Below are positions 13,432 through 18,314 of a DNA stretch of 18,314 nt, one piece after another. This stretch comes from Christensenella sp. Lineage in GTDB: Bacteria > Bacillota > Clostridia > Christensenellales > Maliibacteriaceae. A program made the translations under genes and the position numbers. Numbering within the stretch: position 1 is the stretch's first letter; the number at the start of each line of letters is the position of its first letter. The notes below the pieces were generated by a model, which saw only the letters and a list, made by a program, of their open reading frames with translations, made no database searches and was not told the origin of the DNA. Location of the stretch: positions 1-18,314 of the forward strand of contig JAHZHV010000157.1 in assembly GCA_019420085.1 (NCBI GenBank), given 5' to 3'.

Positions 13432-14961
13432 ATGCGTAACACAGGCAACGGTTATATCGAATTTGAGATCAATGGCACCGGAAATACCTCGGGCAGCAGC
13501 TGTGTCAATTGCGGTGGCTGCTCACCGCAGCCGTATCCGCCGCAGCCATGTCCGCCGCAGCCGTGCCCGCCGCAGCCGTGCCCGCCGCAGCCGTGCCCCT
13601 GCGTGGGTCCGACCGGCCCAACGGGTCCCATGGGTCCAACGGGACCGACCGGCCCGCGTGGACTGCAGGGTATCCCCGGCGTGACAGGTGCGGCCGGCCC
13701 TGCCGGCATGACAGGTGCTACAGGTGAGCCGGGCCCGACGGGTCCGACCGGTCCAACAGGCGCAACAGGTGCGACGGGCCCGACCGGCCCCACCGGTCCT
13801 ACCGGTGCAACAGGTGCCACGGGTCCCACCGGTCCTACTGGTGCAACTGGTGCAGGATTAGAGACGACAACGGCCTTTGTACCCGGTACCATTTATCCGC
13901 GTGGTGCGTTTGTGTTCTATGATGGTTCGCTGTATGAGGTTAACAGCGATACACAAACCGGTACGCCGGGCACCTCTCCAGATTTTACTCTTGTTTCTGT
14001 TATGGGTCCCACAGGTGCTACGGGTGCAACCGGTGCCACGGGTCCGATCGGTCCCACCGGCCCGACAGGTCCCACGGGCGCGGAAGGTCCGACAGGTCCC
14101 TCCGGCACCGGTCCGACCGGCCCCACCGGCCCGACCGGACCTACAGGTGCAGGAGGTCCGACAGGTCCCTCCGGTACCGGTCCCACCGGCCCCACAGGCC
14201 CAGCGGGTGCGGAAGGTGCGACAGGTCCGACCGGTCCGGAAGGCGCGACAGGTCCGACTGGACCTTCCGTGACGGGTCCGACAGGCCCCACTGGCCCGGA
14301 AGGTGCAGCCGGTGCGCAAGGCGCTACTGGACCGACAGGCCCGGAAGGCCCCACAGGCCCAGCCGGTACAGAAGGTGCCACGGGTCCTACGGGTCCGGAA
14401 GGCCCGACAGGTCCGGCAGGTACAGAGGGTGCGACAGGTCCGACTGGCCCGGAAGGCGCGACAGGTCCTACGGGTCCGACAGGTCCGACCGGACCTTCCG
14501 GCGGTGCAATCGTTCGTTCGGCACTGTATACGGAAGGCTTGGATGCAGGACAGGATATTCCCGATGGTGAGCCGATTCGTTTAAGTCAGGTACGCAGCAT
14601 CGGTGGAGATCTTTCCTATGATCCGGCAAGCGGTGGTATTCAGGCGCAGGCCGATGGATTGTATCAATTCATTTGGGCATTGTACGCCGGGTATCCGGAT
14701 GCCGCGCTGGCAACGCGCGACATTGTCGTAACGTTGGAGAAACTGGATGAAAGCCGTGTCTTTGCCCGTTCGGGCGCGAAGGTTTCGCGTACACGTAGTC
14801 TGATGCAGGATCATATGATTGTTCTTGGTTCAACAGTCATGGATCTGAAGAAAGGCGATATCGTCGTTCTGCGGAACCGCTCCGGCAATCCGATCTGCCT
14901 TGCGCAGATGGATGATGAGGGACCCAGCTTTATGGGAAGCCTGACGGCAACGCGACTGTAA
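13432..14961 (+). CDS. BclA-like collagen-like protein with Cys-rich N-terminus, inserted small domain and jelly-roll-like C-terminus
   Basis: A 509-residue protein. Residues 1-31 form a polar N-terminus, 32-57 a proline-cysteine-rich tract with five PQP[YC]P units, 59-142 an unbroken collagen segment of 28 Gly-X-Y triplets, 143-190 a non-collagen insert, 191-357 a second collagen segment with short interruptions, and 358-509 a globular end starting AIVRSALYTEGL. The Y position is dominated by threonine (GPT, GAT), as in BclA-type exosporium proteins of spore formers, where these threonines carry sugars; the C-terminal part resembles the trimerising C1q/TNF-like domain of such proteins. There is no signal peptide or LPXTG anchor, which fits release from a mother cell more than secretion. 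AAGGAGG (13420-13426) lies 5 bp before the ATG. A spore-surface role is inference; a phage-tail-like fibre is a less likely alternative. Confidence 0.8.
   Translation: MRNTGNGYIEFEINGTGNTSGSSCVNCGGCSPQPYPPQPCPPQPCPPQPCPPQPCPCVGPTGPTGPMGPTGPTGPRGLQGIPGVTGAAGPAGMTGATGEPGPTGPTGPTGATGATGPTGPTGPTGATGATGPTGPTGATGAGLETTTAFVPGTIYPRGAFVFYDGSLYEVNSDTQTGTPGTSPDFTLVSVMGPTGATGATGATGPIGPTGPTGPTGAEGPTGPSGTGPTGPTGPTGPTGAGGPTGPSGTGPTGPTGPAGAEGATGPTGPEGATGPTGPSVTGPTGPTGPEGAAGAQGATGPTGPEGPTGPAGTEGATGPTGPEGPTGPAGTEGATGPTGPEGATGPTGPTGPTGPSGGAIVRSALYTEGLDAGQDIPDGEPIRLSQVRSIGGDLSYDPASGGIQAQADGLYQFIWALYAGYPDAALATRDIVVTLEKLDESRVFARSGAKVSRTRSLMQDHMIVLGSTVMDLKKGDIVVLRNRSGNPICLAQMDDEGPSFMGSLTATRL
13525..13599 (+). repeat. 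Five 15-bp units encoding PQP[YC]P
   Basis: Five consecutive in-frame 15-bp units of the form CCGCAGCCGTGCCCG, the first with Tyr and the rest with Cys. They give a proline-rich tract with regularly spaced cysteines that could be cross-linked by disulfides between subunits. Confidence 0.85.
13606..14502 (+). repeat. Gly-X-Y triplet repeat region (9-bp periodic)
   Basis: Two collagen-like coding stretches (13606-13857 and about 14005-14502) are built mainly of 9-bp units encoding GPT, GAT and GPE. Two adjacent 54-bp units (14320-14373 and 14374-14427) encode identical 18-residue sequences but differ at 12 silent third positions. Confidence 0.85.
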
Positions 14962-14974
14962 GCCAAAATGCGGG

Positions 14975-15009
14975 CGGCGCGTCGAAGTGATGACTTCGGC
15001 GCGCCGTTT
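14975..15009 (+). terminator. Strong hairpin between the collagen-like and glycosyltransferase genes (possible partial terminator)
   Basis: GGCGCG-T-CGAAGT (14976-14988) pairs with ACTTCG-G-CGCGCC (14993-15005) with one T-G wobble and a GATG tetraloop; C14975 and G15006 may extend it. Only GTTTGT follows, so the T-run is poor. It may lower expression of the downstream gene or stabilise the upstream mRNA. Confidence 0.5.
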
Positions 15010-15030
15010 GTAATAAACAGGGAGGATGAA

Positions 15031-16125
15031 ATGGGAAAGTATCGGGTATGTGTTTATGCAATTTGTAAAAATGAGGAGAAATTTGTCAGGCGCTGGATGG
15101 AATCCATGCGCGAGGCAGATGAGATTTACGTACTGGACACCGGATCTGAGGATGACACGGTGAAATTGCTGCAGGAATTGGGTGCGAAAGTCACATGTGA
15201 AAAAATTGAACCATGGCGCTTTGACGTAGCGCGCAACCATGCGCTGGCACTTGTGGACGAACGCACGGATATTTGCGTCAGTACCGATTTGGACGAGGTG
15301 TTTCATCCCGGTTGGCGTGCAGCCATGGAAAAGGCATGGGGGCAGGACATTCGGCGGCTGCGTTACCGTTATACCTGGAACTTCAATCCTGATGGCAGTG
15401 AGGGATGCGTTTTCTGGCTGGATCAGGTACATGCCAGGCATGGTTTTTACTGGGTAAATCCGGTTCATGAAATTTTGCAATGCGATACACCTTATCAGAC
15501 AGCAGCGGCAGAAGGTGTACAATTGGATCATCATGCTGACAATACAAAGCCCCGTACGCAATATCTGCCGCTTTTGGAACTGGCCGTGAAGGAAAATCCG
15601 CTCAATGACCGCAATGTGCATTATCTGGGACGCGAGTATATGTTTTATCGCCGCTGGGATGATTGTATTCGGATGCTGCAAGCACATCTTGCACTGCCAG
15701 GTGCCACATGGCCGGATGAGCGATGCGCGTCTATGCGTTATCTGGCCCGCGCGTATGAGGCAAAAGGCGAACGAAAGCAGGCTATGTGCTGGCTGCTTCG
15801 CGCAATTGCAGAGGCGCCACATCTGCGCGAACCCTGGCTGGATGCAGCACGATTTGCCTACCGCGGAAAAGATTGGGATGCTGTAACGGCGCTTTGTCTG
15901 CGGGCACTTGCGATTGAAGAAAGGCCGCAGACCTATATTAATGAAGCAGCTTCTTTTGGTTCATTGCCCTATGATCTTCTCAGCTTGGGATATTATTATA
16001 CAGGTCGTTTTTCGCAGGCACTTTCGGCTTGTGAAAAAGCTCGGATGCTGGCGCCGCAGGATGAACGGATTGCGGGGAATCTGGCGTTGATGCAGATCGC
16101 CGCAAAAAAAGCATGCATAGAATAA
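15031..16125 (+). CDS. GT2-type glycosyltransferase with C-terminal TPR-like repeats
   Basis: A 364-residue cytoplasmic protein. Residues 4-14 (YRVCVYAICKN) and 33-40 (YVLDTGSE) are the N-terminal nucleotide-sugar binding strands of family GT2 (WaaE/SunS-like) transferases; STDLDEVF (84-91) holds the DxD-type metal and sugar-nucleotide motif. After about residue 200 the chain becomes helical with repeated patterns such as RYLARAYEAKGERKQAMCWLLRAI (236-259) and LLSLGYYYTGRFSQALSACEKAR (316-338), which read as TPR units. AGGGAGG (15019-15025) lies 5 bp before ATG 15031; the open frame upstream to 14968 crosses the hairpin and is rejected. Its position 69 bp after a threonine-rich collagen-like gene suggests that it glycosylates that protein. 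Donor sugar unknown. Confidence 0.82.
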   Translation: MGKYRVCVYAICKNEEKFVRRWMESMREADEIYVLDTGSEDDTVKLLQELGAKVTCEKIEPWRFDVARNHALALVDERTDICVSTDLDEVFHPGWRAAMEKAWGQDIRRLRYRYTWNFNPDGSEGCVFWLDQVHARHGFYWVNPVHEILQCDTPYQTAAAEGVQLDHHADNTKPRTQYLPLLELAVKENPLNDRNVHYLGREYMFYRRWDDCIRMLQAHLALPGATWPDERCASMRYLARAYEAKGERKQAMCWLLRAIAEAPHLREPWLDAARFAYRGKDWDAVTALCLRALAIEERPQTYINEAASFGSLPYDLLSLGYYYTGRFSQALSACEKARMLAPQDERIAGNLALMQIAAKKACIE

Positions 16126-16157
16126 GCAAGACAGTTGCACTGCTGCATGATGGCATG

Positions 16158-16188
16158 AAAGCGTTCCTTATCAAGGGAACGCTTTTTT
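16158..16188 (+). terminator. Terminator after the glycosyltransferase
   Basis: AAAGCGTTCC (16158-16167) pairs with GGAACGCTTT (16176-16185), and two inner pairs leave an ATCA loop. Six T are at 16183-16188. It ends the plus-strand unit. Confidence 0.9.
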
Positions 16189-16317
16189 GATGCGGGGAAA
16201 TGGCGTGTGTGTTTTGTGTATCTGCCGCACGATAAAAAATATCTGAAGGGCATAAGCACCGTATAGATGGCATCGTGTCGGGAAAGATTATATATGTCTA
16301 TCATATGCCGGCAAAAC

Positions 16318-16351
16318 AAAAATGCCGTTGCGATACTGCGGCGGCATTTTT
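16318..16351 (-). terminator. Terminator of the Nudix gene (bidirectional in form)
   Basis: AAAAATGCCG (16318-16327) pairs with CGGCATTTTT (16342-16351). Read on the minus strand it follows the Nudix stop by about 18 bp and ends in TTTTTGTTTTG. The plus-strand reading also gives a five-T tail, so it may stop transcription from both sides. Confidence 0.75.
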
Positions 16352-16369
16352 ACAAGGCGATGTATTTTA

Positions 16370-16885
16370 TTATAGATTGCGCTGCGGTGGATTGCTCCCG
16401 ATATTGCACGCATGCTCGATGTCGAATGATTTTCCGTCCAGCATAGCGGATACAAGCGTATCGCCGCAATAGACGAGTTTTAATGAAAAAAACGGGTATT
16501 CGCGACGCAGCAGGGAAAAGAAAATCCGATCGCCTTCCCAAATGGGAAGGGTGTCGATTTGTTGTTTGGGTATCCATGCCAGTGTGCCTTCGTCGCAGAC
16601 GCCGGGCGTGCCGTAAAAGTGGTCTGCCGTGAAAAGATGCATGAGTTCTGATTCCCAGATGTCAGAGACAAATGTGACGATCCCTCTGTAGCGCCAATGT
16701 GTCAATGTAAGCCCGGTTTCCTCCCGAACTTCACGCAGAAGGCATTCTTCCGGACTTTCGCCTTCTTCAAATTTGCCGCCGATGCCTACCCATTTATCAT
16801 GGTTTAAATCATTTTGCTTTTTGTTGCGATGCAGCATCAGATACGCATCGTCACGCTCAATATAACATAATGTGGTGTTGCGCAT
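16370..16885 (-). CDS. Nudix hydrolase, MutT/8-oxo-dGTP diphosphatase-like
   Basis: A 171-residue protein with a perfect Nudix box GX5EX7REUXEEXGU, from G37 through E43 to R51-E52, E55-E56 and G58-L59. The text before it, HDKWVGIGGKFEEGES, is the typical lead-in of MutT-like and NUDT1-like members (8-oxo-dGTP or related nucleotides). Nudix enzymes hydrolyse a nucleoside diphosphate linked to another moiety using Mg2+; the true substrate cannot be set from the box alone. On the minus strand GGAGG (complement of 16892-16896) lies 6 bp before the ATG at 16885. It is convergent with the glycosyltransferase and divergent from the PadR gene, as a single-gene unit. Confidence 0.88.
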   Translation of the reverse strand: MRNTTLCYIERDDAYLMLHRNKKQNDLNHDKWVGIGGKFEEGESPEECLLREVREETGLTLTHWRYRGIVTFVSDIWESELMHLFTADHFYGTPGVCDEGTLAWIPKQQIDTLPIWEGDRIFFSLLRREYPFFSLKLVYCGDTLVSAMLDGKSFDIEHACNIGSNPPQRNL

Positions 16886-16929
16886 GGTGTTCCTCCCCGC
16901 AAAATGATTACAGTTAAAATCACATGTTC

Positions 16930-16958
16930 ATTGTAGGCGGCTCGATACGGTTTGTCAA
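16930..16958 (-). promoter_or_regulatory. Promoter of the Nudix gene
   Basis: On the minus strand a perfect -35 TTGACA (complement of 16953-16958) and a -10 TACAAT (complement of 16930-16935) are separated by 17 bp. Transcription would begin near 16923, about 25 bp before the ribosome binding site. Confidence 0.75.
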
Positions 16959-16986
16959 AAGGGCATATATTTTATAAAAATAGCAG

Positions 16987-17015
16987 TTGACACATAATAC
17001 TATGTGTTATATAGT
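16987..17015 (+). promoter_or_regulatory. Promoter of the padR operon
   Basis: A perfect -35 TTGACA (16987-16992) and a -10 TATAGT (17010-17015) are separated by the optimal 17 bp. The predicted start is near 17022. The -35 lies 29 bp from the divergent Nudix -35. Confidence 0.8.
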
Positions 17016-17039
17016 ATTGTGCATAACAAGATATTATGC
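16996..17039 (+). promoter_or_regulatory. Two operator-like dyads at the padR promoter
   Basis: AATACTAT (16996-17003) and ATAGTATT (17011-17018) form a perfect 8-bp dyad with a 7-bp centre covering the spacer and -10. Just downstream GCATAA (17021-17026) and TTATGC (17034-17039) form a 6-bp dyad, again with a 7-bp centre, over the start site. PadR proteins bind such AT-rich palindromes in their own promoters. Autoregulation is inferred. Confidence 0.6.
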
Positions 17040-17053
17040 GAAGGAGGGGTTGG

Positions 17054-17365
17054 ATGGACGCACAACTCAAGCGTGGGTTGCTGGAAGCGTGCGTACTTGC
17101 GGTATTGCGAAAAGGCGAGTCGTATGGATACCGGCTGATAAAAGACCTGTCAGCATGTATTGTCGTTTCCGAATCGACGCTGTATCCGATTCTAAAGCGT
17201 CTGGAAACCGCAGGATGTGTGGCGGTGCATGATGTGCCGCATAACGGCAGGCTGCGCCGAATGTATGCATTGACACCGGCGGGGCAAGCGCGGCTGGATG
17301 CATTTTTGCGTGATTGGCAGGATGTAATGTGTGTGTATGCTTTTATTAAGGAGGCTTCATTATGA
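17054..17365 (+). CDS. PadR-family transcriptional regulator
   Basis: A 103-residue subfamily-2 type PadR protein with a winged helix and short C-terminal helix. The pattern LLEACVLAVLRKGESYGYRLIKDL (about 9-32), then STLYPILKRLETAGCV (about 41-56, recognition helix) and RLRRMYALTPAGQARL (about 66-81, wing and start of the dimer helix) is diagnostic. The start is ATG 17054 with AAGGAGG (17041-17047) 6 bp upstream; the frame open to 17036 lacks a ribosome binding site. Its stop overlaps the start of the HAAS-domain gene (ATGA), the standard pairing in Firmicutes for controlling cell-envelope-related membrane proteins. Confidence 0.92.
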   Translation: MDAQLKRGLLEACVLAVLRKGESYGYRLIKDLSACIVVSESTLYPILKRLETAGCVAVHDVPHNGRLRRMYALTPAGQARLDAFLRDWQDVMCVYAFIKEASL

Positions 17366-18314
17366 CAAAGAATGAGTTTTTGAATCAACTTCGCGCACGT
17401 CTTTCAAATCTGAATGCGCAGGAGCGCGAAAAGAGTGTAGCATATTATGCGGAGATGATCGATGAGCGTATGGAAGAGGGGATGCGTGAAGAAGAGGCGG
17501 TTGCATCGATGGAAGATGTCGGTGTAATCGCATCGCGGATTGCAGCCGAACATCCGGCACAACCCAGAAAAAAGTTTCCGGGATGGGCGATTGCATTGTG
17601 TGTCACGGCGGGTGTGCTTGTGCTGTGTGTGTTGGGTGCAAGTGTTCTGGCAGTAACATTGGGGTTGCGTACTTTTACGCATCAGACGTCTCAACAGATG
17701 GCTGTATCGAATAATGGTCAGATGGAACAATCACAGGATACCGCATCAACGCAGAATCCGCAGGACAATGCTCTTGCAGCGCAGTTGTCTGGAAGTGGTA
17801 CGGCACAAGATCCTGTGTTGGCAGACACGGCAGATGTACAGACAATTTCAATTGACTGGCAGATGGGTGAAGTGGACGTCAAAGTGTGGAACGGTGATAC
17901 CATTCGTGTGCGGGAGGAAGGCCGTTCTGATTTGATGCAATACCAGATGCAGACGATGTTGCAGGATGGTGTGTTGGAAATTGCATACGTACAGGAAGAA
18001 AAAAAGCAGACTGTTTTGGATATTTTGAGCGGGATTGCAACCAGCATATTTGACGATGATATGGGCAAGAAGCTGGTTGTGGAGCTGCCGTATACAGCGG
18101 CGCTTGAGATGCTTGAAATCAACTGCGACATGGGTAAGGTTGACGTTGAGATGGAGAAAGCCGCTGCGGCGTTGCAGCTTGGGACAATTCAAATCAATTG
18201 CGACATGGCAGAGGTAGAAGTGGAAGCGCCATGCAGCACGCTTGTTGTGGATAATGCTGCCGGTGACGTTGATGTCTCCGGGCAAATTTCGGATGCAGCA
18301 GTGACATGCGACAT
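17362..18314 (+). CDS. HAAS (DUF1700) - transmembrane - DUF4097-like protein, partial at the window end
   Basis: The frame is open from ATG 17362 to the last base (317 complete codons seen) and continues outside the window. Residues 1-65 (MTKNEFLNQL, AYYAEMIDERMEEG, EEAVASMEDVGVIASRI) match the HAAS/DUF1700 domain usually encoded next to PadR and thought to interact with it. Residues 75-101 are one strong membrane segment, so the remainder is outside the cell. After a Gln/Ser/Asn-rich linker (about 105-155), the external part has beta repeats such as EINCDMGKVDVE (252-263) and QINCDMAEVEVE (277-288), as in DUF4097-type beta-helical domains. GGAGG (17350-17354) lies 7 bp before the ATG. Role in envelope-stress sensing is inferred from the family only. 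Confidence 0.85.
   Translation, partial: MTKNEFLNQLRARLSNLNAQEREKSVAYYAEMIDERMEEGMREEEAVASMEDVGVIASRIAAEHPAQPRKKFPGWAIALCVTAGVLVLCVLGASVLAVTLGLRTFTHQTSQQMAVSNNGQMEQSQDTASTQNPQDNALAAQLSGSGTAQDPVLADTADVQTISIDWQMGEVDVKVWNGDTIRVREEGRSDLMQYQMQTMLQDGVLEIAYVQEEKKQTVLDILSGIATSIFDDDMGKKLVVELPYTAALEMLEINCDMGKVDVEMEKAAAALQLGTIQINCDMAEVEVEAPCSTLVVDNAAGDVDVSGQISDAAVTCD

Noticed and set aside
13452..14381. Long minus-strand open frames rich in GPV/APV triplets
   Set aside because: They are the antisense of the 9-bp collagen repeats, which stay open in several frames by composition; no ribosome binding site or family features.
13606..14502. Regular repeats that might suggest a CRISPR array or satellite
   Set aside because: Periodicity is 9 bp, in frame with a coding sequence of Gly-X-Y triplets, with no unique spacers.
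14968..15030. N-terminal extension of the glycosyltransferase
   Set aside because: It encodes the hairpin region, has no ribosome binding site, and precedes the conserved first beta strand that starts after ATG 15031.

Overview
The window looks like chromosome from a spore-forming Firmicute of the class Clostridia with moderate-to-high G+C. The reasons are strong Gram-positive ribosome binding sites (AGGAGG-like) before nearly every gene, a HisZ plus short-form HisG pair, a PHP-type histidinol phosphatase instead of a HAD-type one, a YerC/YecD-type TrpR-like regulator, a BclA-like collagen-like protein rich in Gly-Pro-Thr, and a PadR/HAAS-domain cassette. I cannot name genus or species from sequence alone.

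Layout. (1) 1-555: promoter and a stand-alone SLOG-like protein, then a weak candidate terminator. (2) 690-2589: a two-gene operon with a MarR-type regulator translationally coupled to a MATE efflux pump, resembling the known mepR-mepA arrangement; two near-identical 18-bp repeats lie over its promoter. (3) 2605-3452: a PnuC-type vitamin-precursor transporter with a strong intrinsic terminator placed between its likely promoter and its ribosome binding site, so the gene must be controlled by attenuation or readthrough. (4) 3453-3771: a gene-poor stretch ending in the his promoter. (5) 3772-13294: a compact all-plus-strand histidine operon, yerC-hisZ-hisG-hisD-hisC-hisB-hisH-hisA-hisF-hisIE-hisJ, with endonuclease IV (nfo) as last gene and a strong terminator behind it. 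(6) 13348-16188: a collagen-like surface or spore protein followed by a GT2-type glycosyltransferase with a repeat-like tail, closed by a terminator. (7) 16318-16960: a minus-strand Nudix hydrolase with its own promoter and terminator. (8) 16987-18314: a PadR regulator coupled to a HAAS-TM-DUF4097-like membrane protein that runs off the window end.

The histidine operon appears to encode the whole pathway from PRPP and ATP to histidine: HisG/HisZ, HisE and HisI (fused), HisA, HisH/HisF, HisB, HisC, the PHP phosphatase and HisD. Key catalytic residues are visible in most of these. A 14-bp perfect palindrome over the -10 of the operon promoter, and the absence of a T-box in the short leader, point to repressor control, plausibly by the first gene product. 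Eight gene junctions in the window use ATGA stop/start overlaps.

Most of the window is well-known biology. The parts most deserving a second look are the attenuator-like pnuC leader, the operator-like repeats at the marR, his and padR promoters, and the collagen-like protein with an inserted small domain and an adjacent glycosyltransferase. I found no tRNA, rRNA, CRISPR array, insertion sequence or phage gene.
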